A stretch of 64,000 nucleotides of DNA from JAIBCM01 sp041395165 (GTDB lineage: Bacteria; Verrucomicrobiota; Verrucomicrobiia; JADLBR01; JAIBCM01). The first letter of the stretch is position 1; each line of letters starts with the position of its first letter. Of this stretch, positions 43,697 through 52,030 are shown piece by piece. The notes under the pieces were generated by a model that saw only the letters and a program-made list of their open reading frames with translations, was not told the DNA's origin and made no database searches. The translations under genes were made by a program, and so were the position numbers. Where the stretch lies: the NCBI GenBank assembly GCA_041395165.1, contig JAWLBA010000006.1, positions 1-64,000 of the forward strand, written 5' to 3'.

Positions 43697-44644
43697 TTGA
43701 AAATCATTATTCCCGGTGGATCTGGTCAAGTCGGAACGATTTTAGCACGAGCTTTTCGCAAGGAAGAAAACGAAGTGGTTGTTTTAAGTCGCAAATCATT
43801 TCGTGAAAAAGATGAAAAACCTTGGCGTGTGGTGCATTGGGATGGAAGTTCTTTAGGCGATTGGATTGAAGAATTGGAAAATGCAGATGCTGTGATTAAT
43901 TTAGCGGGCAGGAGCGTGAATTGCCGATATCACGCTCAAAATCGAGAAGCGATTTTAAAATCACGCATTGAATCTACCCAAATTATTGGCCAAGCTATCG
44001 CTCAAGCGAAAAATCCGCCTCGCATTTGGTTACAAGCGAGCACCGCAACAATTTATGCGCATCGTTATGATGCGTCTAATGACGAATTCACTGGGTTTTT
44101 AGGAGGTGGCGAACCTAATGTCCCGGACACGTGGCGTTTTAGCATCGAAGTAGCGAAAGCTTGGGAGCAAACGTATGAAACATTTTTCCTTCCTAAAACG
44201 CGCAAAGTTTTATTGCGATCCGCGATTATCATGAGCCCGGATCGAGGTGGGCCATTTGATATTTTGTTGCGCTTGGTGAAATTGGGATTAGGTGGCAAGT
44301 CAGGTAATGGTCGGCAATATGTTTCTTGGATTCATGAGCAAGATTTTGTTCGAGCCATTCGCTGGTTAATTGACAATAAAAATTTTTCAGGTGTGGTTAA
44401 TCTTGCTGCACCTACCCCACTGCCTAATGCTGAATTCATGCGGGATCTAAGAAAAGCCGCTAATATGCCATTCGGATTACCCGCTACAGCTTGGATGTTG
44501 GAAATTGGCGCTTTTTTCCTTCGTACTGAAACCGAACTCATTCTCAAAAGCCGTCGCGTGATTCCAGGGCGACTTTTAAAAGAAGGGTTTATTTTTCAAT
44601 TTCCGACTTGGGCTGAGGCAGTGAAAAATTTGGTAAATAATTGA
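43697..44644 (+). CDS. TIGR01777-family NAD(P)-dependent epimerase-like protein
   Basis: 315 residues, extended SDR fold. The dinucleotide loop is IIPGGSGQVGTILARAF at the N-terminus. Then come DAVINLAGRSVNCRYHAQNR (family hallmark), the ASTATIYAHR active-site region, RKVLLRSAIIMSPDRGGPFD and SWIHEQDFVRAIRWLID, and a C-terminal DUF1731-type segment (PLPNAEFMRDLRKAANMPFG). The start is TTG at 43697. Members are widespread, but their substrates are not settled. Confidence 0.88.
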   Translation: MKIIIPGGSGQVGTILARAFRKEENEVVVLSRKSFREKDEKPWRVVHWDGSSLGDWIEELENADAVINLAGRSVNCRYHAQNREAILKSRIESTQIIGQAIAQAKNPPRIWLQASTATIYAHRYDASNDEFTGFLGGGEPNVPDTWRFSIEVAKAWEQTYETFFLPKTRKVLLRSAIIMSPDRGGPFDILLRLVKLGLGGKSGNGRQYVSWIHEQDFVRAIRWLIDNKNFSGVVNLAAPTPLPNAEFMRDLRKAANMPFGLPATAWMLEIGAFFLRTETELILKSRRVIPGRLLKEGFIFQFPTWAEAVKNLVNN

Positions 44645-44652
44645 TCGTAGTT

Positions 44653-45435
44653 ATGAATAAAATTCGGGTGGCTCAATCCGACTGCTTAACCTGGTTTCCC
44701 AAACAAAAACCAAATGCTTTTCAACTTATTGTCGCGGATCCGCCTTATTTTCAGGTGCAGATCAAGGAAAAATGGGACAACGCGTGGGCGAGTGAAGTGG
44801 ATTATGTGAAATGGATGTTGGCTTGGTTGAAAGAGGCGAAGCGGGTGTTGAATGCGACGGGGTTGCTTTATTTGTTTGGGCAGTTAGGAAAGCGAGAACA
44901 TGTGTTTTTACAGGTAATGGCACAAGCAACGAAGTTATTTCAGTTTCATGATTTGATTATTTGGGATCGAGCGGTGGGTTATAATGAGCGACGAGATTCG
45001 TTTACGCCTCAATATGAAATGATTTTAGTTTTAAGAAAAAGTGAGAAGCCTTATTTCAACAAATCAGCAGTGCGAGAAGCTTATGATGAAGCTACCAAGC
45101 AAATTTATCTCAAAGATAAACGGTATAAGAATTTGAAAAAGCGAAAGCTTCATTTGGAGCAGGGAAAATTTGCGACGAATTTATGGCGAATTCCTTCGTT
45201 GAAAGGAGCGAGTAAGGAAAAAGTGGGGCATCCCACACAGAAACCGTTGGCCCTTATTGAACGCATTATTCTTTCCAGTTCAAAAAAAGGGGATTGGTTG
45301 TGTGATCCATTTTTAGGTTCTGGCACAACGGTAATCGCAGCTTTGAAATTAGATCGACAATTTGCGGGTTGCGAGATCGATAAAAATTATTATCGCATAG
45401 CTAAACGGCGGTTAGCTCGCGAATCACGCGAATAG
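44653..45435 (+). CDS. Site-specific DNA methyltransferase (N4-cytosine/N6-adenine, beta-class order)
   Basis: 260 residues from the ATG at 44653. Catalytic motif IV is VADPPYFQVQ (about residue 30), and the SAM-binding motif I, DPFLGSGTTVIAALK, is near the C-terminus after HPTQKPLALIERII. This IV-before-I order defines the beta class of amino-methyltransferases. No restriction endonuclease or specificity gene is adjacent, so it is an orphan, possibly epigenetic. The recognition sequence cannot be read from the protein. It lies 8 bases after the epimerase-like gene. Confidence 0.88.
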   Translation: MNKIRVAQSDCLTWFPKQKPNAFQLIVADPPYFQVQIKEKWDNAWASEVDYVKWMLAWLKEAKRVLNATGLLYLFGQLGKREHVFLQVMAQATKLFQFHDLIIWDRAVGYNERRDSFTPQYEMILVLRKSEKPYFNKSAVREAYDEATKQIYLKDKRYKNLKKRKLHLEQGKFATNLWRIPSLKGASKEKVGHPTQKPLALIERIILSSSKKGDWLCDPFLGSGTTVIAALKLDRQFAGCEIDKNYYRIAKRRLARESRE

Positions 45436-45483
45436 ACGCTAAAAGAAAGAAACTTCGGAAGTAAAATTCGCGTTTTTAGCGTG
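45426..45483. repeat. Interleaved inverted repeats between convergent genes
   Basis: ACGCGAAT (45426-45433) matches ATTCGCGT (45466-45473), and ACGCTAAAA (45436-45444) matches TTTTAGCGT (45474-45482). The arms are crossed (a-b-a'-b'), so they form either hairpin or a pseudoknot. The TTAGCGTGTTTAGCG flavour resembles dispersed repeats I have seen in environmental genomes. It may serve as a bidirectional terminator for the methyltransferase and pta. Confidence 0.35.
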
Positions 45484-45495
45484 TTTAGCGGGTAA

Positions 45496-46548
45496 TTATT
45501 GATTTGTTAGCCTAACGCCTTGATCGGGATAAATTTGTCGATAAGCCACCGCTCGCAATCCAACGATGGCTGCAACGCCCACGATATCTTGCACGCTTGA
45601 TCCGCGAGAAATATCTGCTGCAGGTTTGGAAAGTCCCATGAGAATGCGTCCATAGGCGTCGGCTTTAGCGAGGCGTTGGACGAGTTTTGTGGCAATGTCG
45701 CCTGAGTTGAGGTCAGGAAAAATTAAAACATTGGCTTGGCCTTTTAATGGGCTGTCAGGCGCTTTTTGTTGAGCGATTTCTGGAACGATGGCGGCATCGG
45801 CTTGAAGTTCACCATCGATTTCGATTTCGAGATTTTGGTCGCGCGCTCTTTGTTGAGCGAGAGCGGTGGCAGCAATTATTTTTTCGGTGCTATGGGTTTT
45901 AGCGCTGTTCCGCGTAGAAAATGAGAGAAAAGCAACATTGGGTTTTTCGCCGGTAAGTTGGCGTGAAAGTTGTGCGGCTTCTAAGGCAATGACGGCGAGC
46001 TGATCGACTGTTGGTTCTGGAATCACACCGCAATCGGCTAGGAAAAAAAGGCCTTTATGGGCTAATTGCTTGTTGTGCACTTGCATGACCATGCAACTGG
46101 AGACGTTGGGCACTCCGGGTAAAGGCTTGATGAGACTAAAAAGCGGTCGCAATAAACTGACGGAGGCAGTGCTGACGCCGCCTACCATGCCATCGACTTG
46201 GCCGTGTTGAAGCATCATCGCGGCAAAATAGTTAGGGATAGCCATCATTTTGCGGGCTTCTTCATCCGCAATGTCGCGATATTTGGGCAATTTTTTTAAG
46301 CGATCGCAAAAAAGTTCAAGGTCATCGGCTTTTTCCGGATCGATGACATTAATAAAAACGAGGCCCACACCATGTTGACTTGCGATTTCGGCAATTTCAT
46401 TACGTTTCCCTAGAAGAATGACCGGACCGAGTTTCCGTTTTACATATTCGCCAGCGGCTTGAATGATACGAGGGTCGTTGCCTTCGGGAAACACGATGCG
46501 TTTCGGATGACGTTGCAATTTTTCGAAAATGGTATGAATAAAAGCCAT
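45496..46548 (-). CDS. pta: Phosphate acetyltransferase
   Basis: Converts acetyl-CoA and phosphate to acetyl phosphate. 350 residues, the short Pta form (catalytic PTA_PTB domain only). Landmarks: RIVFPEGNDPRIIQAA near the start, GMVGGVSTASVSLLRPLF, FLADCGVIPEPTVDQLAVIA, FLSFSTRNSAKT (substrate-binding Ser/Arg) and NVLIFPDLNSGDIATKLVQR. ackA is not nearby. Acetyl phosphate could also feed regulation. Confidence 0.95.
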   Translation of the reverse strand: MAFIHTIFEKLQRHPKRIVFPEGNDPRIIQAAGEYVKRKLGPVILLGKRNEIAEIASQHGVGLVFINVIDPEKADDLELFCDRLKKLPKYRDIADEEARKMMAIPNYFAAMMLQHGQVDGMVGGVSTASVSLLRPLFSLIKPLPGVPNVSSCMVMQVHNKQLAHKGLFFLADCGVIPEPTVDQLAVIALEAAQLSRQLTGEKPNVAFLSFSTRNSAKTHSTEKIIAATALAQQRARDQNLEIEIDGELQADAAIVPEIAQQKAPDSPLKGQANVLIFPDLNSGDIATKLVQRLAKADAYGRILMGLSKPAADISRGSSVQDIVGVAAIVGLRAVAYRQIYPDQGVRLTNQ

Positions 46549-46594
46549 GAATTAAAATAGTTATAATACAGAATGTAGAAATAACAAGACTAGG

Positions 46595-46730
46595 AGTAGT
46601 GGTATAGTTTGGGTAACTATTTTATCGAGCAATCCGTCAGCTGACGGATTGTCTAGGAGTAGCACAGCCTTCCAGGCTGTTACGGGCAAGATGCCCGTGC
46701 TACTTCATTTACCCAAACTATACCATTACT
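46595..46730. mobile_element. MITE-like element with 22-bp terminal inverted repeats
   Basis: Positions 46595-46616 and 46709-46730 are inverted copies matching at 21 of 22 positions (core GGTATAGTTTGGGTAA). Inside are three palindromes: ATCCGTCAGCTGACGGATT (46632-46650), a hairpin of ACAGCCT/AGGCTGT (46664-46680) and one of ACGGGCA/TGCCCGT (46682-46698). AGTAGCAC/GTGCTACT arms (46658-46665, 46697-46704) enclose the last two. There is no ORF. A target duplication is not clear. It looks like a non-autonomous element, or nested repeats, of 136 bp. Confidence 0.65.
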
Positions 46731-46784
46731 AGATTAGGCTAAAAGTGGACAAATTTTTGCTCACTTGTTACCCTTGTCATCTTT

Positions 46785-48413
46785 ATGAGCGACTCTTCTT
46801 TTACTATTTCAGGAAATATTGTGGATGTGGTAAGCGGAAAAATTCAACCCGGCACATTGGAAGTGAAAGAGGGAAAAATTCAAAATATTCAGTGGAATCA
46901 AGAAAAGTATTCGCATTTTGTCATGCCTGGTTTTGTGGATGCGCATATTCATATTGAAAGCTCGATGTTGCCGCCGCCAGAGTTTGCGCGCTGGGCGGTG
47001 GTTCATGGCACGGTTGCGACGGTTTCCGATCCGCACGAGATTGGCAATGTGTTGGGAGTTAAGGGCGTGGATTATATGATTCAGGAAGGGCAGCGAACTC
47101 CTTTTAAATTTTTCTTTGGCGCACCTTCTTGTGTGCCCGCAACTCCGTTTGAAACGGCGGGTGCGACCATTACGGCGGATGAGATTGAGTCGTTGCTGAA
47201 ACGTGATGAGGTAAAATATCTCAGTGAAATGATGAATTTTCCTGGAGTTCTCGAACGACAGCCAGAAGTGATGAAGAAAATTGAAATCGCACAAAAATTG
47301 CAAAAACCGATTGATGGACATGCTCCGGGGTTGCGCGGATCGGATGCGAAACAGTATGCGAGCGCAGGTATTTCTACGGATCACGAATGTTTCACGAAAG
47401 AGGAGGCACTGGATAAAATTGCGTGTGGGATGAAAATTTTAATCCGGGAAGGATCGGCAGCTAAAAATTTTGAAGCGCTTTACACTTTAATTGAAAGTCA
47501 TCCTGATATTTGCATGCTTTGTAGTGATGATCAGCATCCGAATGAATTAGTCAAAGGCCACATTAATTTGTTAGTGAAACGTGCGATAGAAAAAGGAGTC
47601 GATCCTATGAAAACGTTGCGTGCTGCGACGTTGAATCCGGTGAGGCATTATGGTTTGGAGGTCGGGCTATTGCAAAAGGGTGATCCCGCAGATTTTTTAT
47701 TGGTAGACGATCTAAAAAATTTAAATGTGTTGGCGACTTATATTAATGGGGAGAAGGTAGCTGAGACTGGAAAAAGTTTATTGCCTCGAATAAAAAGCCC
47801 ATTGATTAATCATTTTGAAACTTCACTGAAAACTGCTGCGGATTTTCAGTTCAAAAATAATGGAGACGGTGAGTTGGATGTGATCGAGGCGTTGAATGGG
47901 CAACTTATCACGCGTCATTTAAAGTTGAAACCTCGATGGAATTCTCAAAAGGCGGAATCGGATTTGGAGCAGGATATTTTAAAAATAACGGTGGTGAATC
48001 GTTACCAATCGGTCAAACCAGCGATTGGATGGATTAAGAATTTTGGTTTAAAACAGGGCGCAATCGCTTCTTCCGTGGCGCATGATTCGCATAATATTGT
48101 TGCGGTGGGAGTGGATGATGAATCGCTGGCTAAAGCGGTGAATTTGTTGATCGAAGCTAAAGGCGGCATTTCTGCTGCTTCGCAAACGGTTTCAGAAATT
48201 TTACCTTTACCCATCGCAGGCTTGATGTCGCCTGAAGCAGGTGAGGAGGTTGCTGCGGGTTATGAAAAATTGGATCGATTGGCTAAAGAGTGGGGTTCGC
48301 AATTGGACGCCCCCTTTATGACTCTCGCTTTCATGGCGCTTTTGGTGATTCCTGATTTAAAATTGAGTGATCGAGGGTTGTTTTCTTTGGGTAAAGGGTT
48401 TATTAGGGGTTGA
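46785..48413 (+). CDS. ade: Adenine deaminase
   Basis: Deaminates adenine to hypoxanthine in purine salvage. 542 residues, close to the usual ~570. Amidohydrolase metal motif DAHIHIESSMLPPPEFAR (about residue 48), SDPHEIGNVLGVKGV, DGHAPGLRG, STDHECFTKEEA and CSDDQHPNELV carry the metal ligands. The C-terminal domain has VVNRYQSVKPAIGWIKNFG, ASSVAHDSHNIVAVG and PIAGLMSPE, specific to Ade rather than adenosine deaminase. It follows the MITE-like element and ends near a promoter-like pair. Confidence 0.96.
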   Translation: MSDSSFTISGNIVDVVSGKIQPGTLEVKEGKIQNIQWNQEKYSHFVMPGFVDAHIHIESSMLPPPEFARWAVVHGTVATVSDPHEIGNVLGVKGVDYMIQEGQRTPFKFFFGAPSCVPATPFETAGATITADEIESLLKRDEVKYLSEMMNFPGVLERQPEVMKKIEIAQKLQKPIDGHAPGLRGSDAKQYASAGISTDHECFTKEEALDKIACGMKILIREGSAAKNFEALYTLIESHPDICMLCSDDQHPNELVKGHINLLVKRAIEKGVDPMKTLRAATLNPVRHYGLEVGLLQKGDPADFLLVDDLKNLNVLATYINGEKVAETGKSLLPRIKSPLINHFETSLKTAADFQFKNNGDGELDVIEALNGQLITRHLKLKPRWNSQKAESDLEQDILKITVVNRYQSVKPAIGWIKNFGLKQGAIASSVAHDSHNIVAVGVDDESLAKAVNLLIEAKGGISAASQTVSEILPLPIAGLMSPEAGEEVAAGYEKLDRLAKEWGSQLDAPFMTLAFMALLVIPDLKLSDRGLFSLGKGFIRG

Positions 48414-48436
48414 CATTTATTGTTCAAAAGTATAAT
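48410..48436 (+). promoter_or_regulatory. Candidate promoter downstream of ade
   Basis: Consensus TTGACA (48410-48415) and TATAAT (48431-48436) separated by 15 bp. An alternative -10 at 48433-48438 (TAATCT) gives 17-bp spacing. It begins within the last codons of ade and points at a terminator 60-85 bases on, then tilS. Confidence 0.5.
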
Positions 48437-48442
48437 CTAATT

Positions 48443-48520
48443 ATTGTCTAGTTACTGTTTGAGCTTTGCCTTGATTCTATTTTTTTTATAAAGAGCGATC
48501 TAACCCATCGCTCTTTTTTA
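48443..48520 (+). ncRNA. Candidate short RNA or attenuated leader before tilS
   Basis: The interval lies between a promoter-like pair and a rho-independent terminator and has no ORF. A transcript would be about 75-80 nt, ending in the hairpin at 48492-48514. It could be an independent small RNA or a leader that limits tilS expression. No known RNA family is recognised, and the evidence is only the promoter-terminator spacing. Confidence 0.3.
48492..48520 (+). terminator. Rho-independent terminator upstream of tilS
   Basis: An 8-bp stem AGAGCGAT/ATCGCTCT with a seven-base loop, followed by TTTTTT. It lies ~80 bases after the ade stop and 14 bases before the tilS start codon. Confidence 0.75.
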
Positions 48521-48534
48521 TTGGATTACATATT

Positions 48535-49452
48535 GTGACAAAATTTTTTTCTCAGTTGCCGACTCAGTTTGTTTACGCTTTATCAGGAGGCGTAGATTCG
48601 GTGGCGTTGCTTCATAGTTTGCGTGAGGCAGGGTTTCAGCCGATTGTTGCTCACTTTAATCATCGCTGGTTTCCGCATGAGGATGAATATGAAAAATTTT
48701 GTTGTGCTTTGGCTAAGAAATGGAAGCTGAAATGTGTAACCAAAAGAGCTAAAAAATCTGATGCCACAACAGAAGCAGCGGGTCGTGAGGCGCGTTATGA
48801 TTTTTTAGTTCAGACTGAAAAACGTTTTCGATGCTCGGGGGTTGTGACGGCCCACACGGCCAGTGATCAGGCGGAAACGGTGTTGATGCGTCTCTTGCGC
48901 GGTGCAGGGAGTCGCGGCTTGAGTGCGATGAAATGGAAGTCACAGCGTGGGGATGTTACTATTTTTCGTCCTTGGTTAGAGGCGACGCGGGAAGAGGTTT
49001 TGCATTACGCAAAAACGCATCATTTAAAATGGCATGAAGATCCGGTGAATGAAGAGTTAACCCGTTTTCGAGGCAAAATTCGACATCGACTTTTGCCTTA
49101 TTTAAAAAAACAGTTTGATAGTAATTTAGTGAAGCGACTTTGTCAGACTGCCGATTTATTGGCAGAAGAAGATGCTTATTTAAGCGAGCAAAGCCGCAAC
49201 CTTTTGGAGAAAATTCGCGATCGAAGTCAACCTCATCGCTTGCTTACACGGGAACTTGCAAAATTACCCTTGGCTTTGCAAAGACGCGTGATTCGGGAAT
49301 GGTTGGAAAGGGAAAAAGTGAATGATATTGATTTTGAGTTGATAGAAAATATTTTAAGAATGTTGCAGGATCGTTCCCTAGCGCGTTGCAATCTTACACA
49401 GGGTTGGCAGGTTTGTCGTAAAGAGGCGAGGCTTTGGATTCGAAAAAATTAA
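48535..49452 (+). CDS. tilS: tRNA(Ile)-lysidine synthase
   Basis: Converts C34 of tRNA-Ile(CAU) to lysidine so it reads AUA; usually essential. 305 residues, the short form. The PP-loop ATPase motif YALSGGVDSVALLHSL is near residues 13-28. IVAHFNHRW, EAAGREARYDFL, TAHTASDQAETVLMRLLRGAG and RPWLEATREEVL follow in family order. The start is GTG at 48535. The stop is convergent with hisI, which overlaps it by 4 bases. A terminator lies just upstream. Confidence 0.94.
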   Translation: MTKFFSQLPTQFVYALSGGVDSVALLHSLREAGFQPIVAHFNHRWFPHEDEYEKFCCALAKKWKLKCVTKRAKKSDATTEAAGREARYDFLVQTEKRFRCSGVVTAHTASDQAETVLMRLLRGAGSRGLSAMKWKSQRGDVTIFRPWLEATREEVLHYAKTHHLKWHEDPVNEELTRFRGKIRHRLLPYLKKQFDSNLVKRLCQTADLLAEEDAYLSEQSRNLLEKIRDRSQPHRLLTRELAKLPLALQRRVIREWLEREKVNDIDFELIENILRMLQDRSLARCNLTQGWQVCRKEARLWIRKN

Positions 49453-49855
49453 ACCAGTCGAGGATGAACCTCGCATTCTTGTATTAGCAAAGTGTCTGAT
49501 GGAGTTTCTTTTACTTTTCCGAATAATTTCTTTATAATTACGATAAAAACAACTTCTGGCCTGCGTGTGGCAGGCTCCAGCGCCTTTTTGTTCAACGATA
49601 TAAATGATCGAATCGCCATCACAATCGATCAAGATATCATGCACGATTTGGACATCACCGGAAGTTTCACCTTTTTTCCACCGTTTTTTGCGCGAGGTTG
49701 AATAGTAAACGGCTTCGCCGGTTTTTAAAGTTTCACGATAGCCGGCTTCATCCACATAACCCTGCATCAAGATTTGTTGGGTTTGAAAAATCCTGGGCAA
49801 TCGCTACACAAATCCCGTTACGCTTAGCGAAATTAGGCCATAACACTTTTGCCAT
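49449..49855 (-). CDS. hisI: Phosphoribosyl-AMP cyclohydrolase, two one-base frameshifts
   Basis: Third step of histidine synthesis. From the ATG at 49855 the frame breaks at the A run 49786-49790 and again at 49527-49533. Removing one base at each gives a 134-residue protein whose stop abuts tilS, with length an exact codon multiple. Conserved parts: VAIAQDFQTQQILMQGYVDE, TGEAVYYSTSRKKRWKKGE, DILIDCDGDSI (Mg2+ aspartates), and CHTQARSCFYR (Zn2+ cysteines and His). The long uncorrected ORF instead runs 70 bases into tilS, which supports the repair. It starts 2 bases after the transaldolase stop. Confidence 0.82.
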
Positions 49856-49857
49856 AG

Positions 49858-50503
49858 CTATTTTTTAATTTTTGCTGCGTCATCGAGGAATTTTTTCAAG
49901 CCAATATCAGTCAAGGGATGTTTTAATAACTGCATTAAAACGGCGTAGGGGTGCGGTGATGACATCGCTGCCGATTTTTGCGGCATCGACAAAGTGCAAA
50001 GGATGACGTGCGGAAGCGGTTAAAATCTGAGTTTTAAATTTATAATTGTCGTAAATAAGACGGATGTCAGCAATGAGACTCATGCCATCGGATGTAATGT
50101 CATCGAGACGACCCACAAAAGGGCTAATGTAAGTCGCACCGGCTTTCGCGGCAAGTAAAGCTTGGGCAGAACTGAAACAGAGTGTGACATTGGTTTGGAT
50201 GCCTTCATTAGAAAAAATTTTAACAGCTTTGAGACCTTCAGAAATCAAAGGCACTTTCACAACAATATTTTTATGAATTTTTGCTAGTTCGCGGCCTTCT
50301 TTTAAAATTCCATCACGATCGGTGGCGATGACTTCAGCGCTAATCGGACCATCTACAATAGCTAGAATTTCTTCTAAAACCTGGCGAAAAGGTTTGCCGC
50401 TTTTTGCAACGAGAGAAGGGTTGGTGGTGACGCCATCGACTAATCCTAAATCGTGGGCTTCTTTGATTTCCTTAATTTCAGCGGTATCAATAAAAATTTT
50501 CAT
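49858..50503 (-). CDS. Transaldolase (short, FSA/TalC-like), frameshift near the C-terminus
   Basis: Transfers a dihydroxyacetone unit in the pentose phosphate pathway. Landmarks: MKIFIDTAEIKEIKEA, GVTTNPSLVAKSG, the Schiff-base lysine in NIVVKVPL (about residue 84), NVTLCFSSAQALLAAKAGAT and SPFVGRLDDI. The open frame ends early at 49907. Dropping one base from the four-G run 49948-49951 restores the family ending (VLMQLLKHPLTDIGLKKFLD) and gives 214 residues, the normal length. Transaldolase versus fructose-6-phosphate aldolase cannot be decided here. Confidence 0.88.
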
Positions 50504-50520
50504 AATTCTTTGTTCTCTTT

Positions 50521-51888
50521 TTATATTCCAATCTCTTTTTTAATAGGTTCTACTAAATTTTTTTCAAGTCGTGTTAATATGGTTTCTTCCGCACTTTCTA
50601 TAAGTAGTCGAATCTTAGGTTCTGTGCCGGAGTAACGTAGAAGAATTCTTCCTTGAGAGCCAAGCTCTTTTTCTGCTTCTTGCAAAGCTTTTTGGACGCG
50701 AGGCATTTGTTCTAAAGGTTTTTTTTCTTTTACTTTGATGTTGATCAGTTTTTGTGGGAAGCGGGTAAGAATTTTTTTCAGATCGTGCAAAGATTTTCCA
50801 CTTTCTTTTATTAGTCGCAAAATTTGTAGGGCGCTAATGATGCCATCACCCGTGGTAACATAATCACGAAAAATGAGATGCCCGGAAGGTTCGCCGCCTA
50901 AGTTGCAATCGTTTTGAATCATTGCTTCGATGACGTAACGATCGCCCACAGCAGCTCGAATGACTCGACCTCCGTGTTGAGCGAGGCATTGATCTAAGCC
51001 CAAATTGCTCATAACGGTGGTTACGAGCGTTTTGTTTTTTAACGCATTTTTTTGCAACAAATCGATTGCAGCGATCGCTAAAATTTCGTCACCATCTAAA
51101 ATTTCGCCTCTATCATCACAAAAAATAACGCGATCCGCATCACCATCATGAGAAATGCCGACGTCGGCTTGAGTTTGTTTGACGTAATCTTGCAATTTTT
51201 CAGGGTAGGTGCTGCCACAATTTTCGTTGATATTAATGCCAGTAGGTTGAGCATTGAAAACGTGGACTTTTGCGCCCAACGACTGAAGAATTTCAGGAGA
51301 GGTTTGGTAAGCGGCGCCGTGAGCGGCATCCAAGGCAATGGTTAATCCTTGTAGAGAAAAACTTTTGGGTAAAGTTGATTGAGCAAACTTACAATAAAGG
51401 GAAGCGGCTTCTGGAATGGTATCAGTTTGCCCGAGGCTGACTGGATTTAAAGTTGAAGTAGGTTGAAGTGTTTCTTGTTCCAGTTTCAGTTCTAAAGAAT
51501 CGTCCAACTTATAGCCGTCATGACGAAAAAATTTAATGCCATTATCTTCGTAGGAATTGTGTGAGGCAGTAATGGCAATTCCGCCGTCGGCTTTGAAATG
51601 AGGGATGAGATAAGCTACAGCAGAGGTGGGAACTACGCCGAGCAATCCGACTTTTGCTCCTAAAGAAGTTAAGCCTTTGACAAGAGATTGTTCGATTTGC
51701 AGCCCAGATTGTCGGGTGTCGCGACCGATAAGAATATGAGGCGATTGAAAGTTTCGGCGGAAAAGATGCGCAGTGGCACGGCCTAATTGGTAAATCAGTT
51801 CCTGCGTGAGCGGATATTGATCTGCCGGGCCGCGAATGCCGTCGGTGCCAAAAAATTGTCTATGGGGCGGGTGGGGCAGTGGTTTCAT
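50521..51888 (-). CDS. glmM: Phosphoglucosamine mutase
   Basis: Makes glucosamine-1-phosphate for peptidoglycan and lipopolysaccharide. 455 residues. FGTDGIRGPADQYPLT at the start, the phosphoserine loop ITASHNSYEDNGIKFF (Ser instead of the usual Pro after Asn), the metal loop HDGDADRVIFCDDRG (about 245) and the sugar-binding GGEPSGHLIF are all present. The C-terminal phosphate loop is RYSGTEPKIRLLIE. It overlaps the short CdaR-like gene by 29 bases in a cdaA-cdaR-glmM order known from other phyla. Confidence 0.95.
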   Translation of the reverse strand: MKPLPHPPHRQFFGTDGIRGPADQYPLTQELIYQLGRATAHLFRRNFQSPHILIGRDTRQSGLQIEQSLVKGLTSLGAKVGLLGVVPTSAVAYLIPHFKADGGIAITASHNSYEDNGIKFFRHDGYKLDDSLELKLEQETLQPTSTLNPVSLGQTDTIPEAASLYCKFAQSTLPKSFSLQGLTIALDAAHGAAYQTSPEILQSLGAKVHVFNAQPTGININENCGSTYPEKLQDYVKQTQADVGISHDGDADRVIFCDDRGEILDGDEILAIAAIDLLQKNALKNKTLVTTVMSNLGLDQCLAQHGGRVIRAAVGDRYVIEAMIQNDCNLGGEPSGHLIFRDYVTTGDGIISALQILRLIKESGKSLHDLKKILTRFPQKLINIKVKEKKPLEQMPRVQKALQEAEKELGSQGRILLRYSGTEPKIRLLIESAEETILTRLEKNLVEPIKKEIGI

Positions 51889-52030
51889 TGAGTTGTTGCA
51901 ACGTGTAAAGTTGCCAGGCTTTTTGAAAAAAATTAGGTTCTAATTGTGATTTTAAAAACCACCAGAAAGCGAAGGCAATTAAAATGCTTGTTAGCTTTGC
52001 TCGCCAATTAGAGAAAAAGGAAGCGTTCAT
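51860..52030 (-). CDS. CdaR/YbbR-like membrane anchor lacking YbbR domains
   Basis: 56 residues from the ATG at 52030, overlapping the cdaA stop by 4 bases. It begins MNASFFSNWRAKLTSILIAF and continues AFWWFLKSQLEPN. The NW-x-x-K-L-x-S-I-L-x-A-F-x-W pattern is the N-terminal helix of CdaR (YbbR) proteins, which regulate the diadenylate cyclase. The several YbbR domains normally following are absent; only ~25 residues remain. The position between cdaA and glmM is exactly that of cdaR. A longer frame start at 52117 exists but overlaps cdaA heavily. Confidence 0.65.
   Translation of the reverse strand: MNASFFSNWRAKLTSILIAFAFWWFLKSQLEPNFFQKAWQLYTLQQLNETTAPPAP

Noticed and set aside
49378..49452. 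3' extension of the hisI frame into tilS
   Set aside because: The extra residues are unlike HisI, and a one-base repair gives an ending that stops exactly at the tilS stop.
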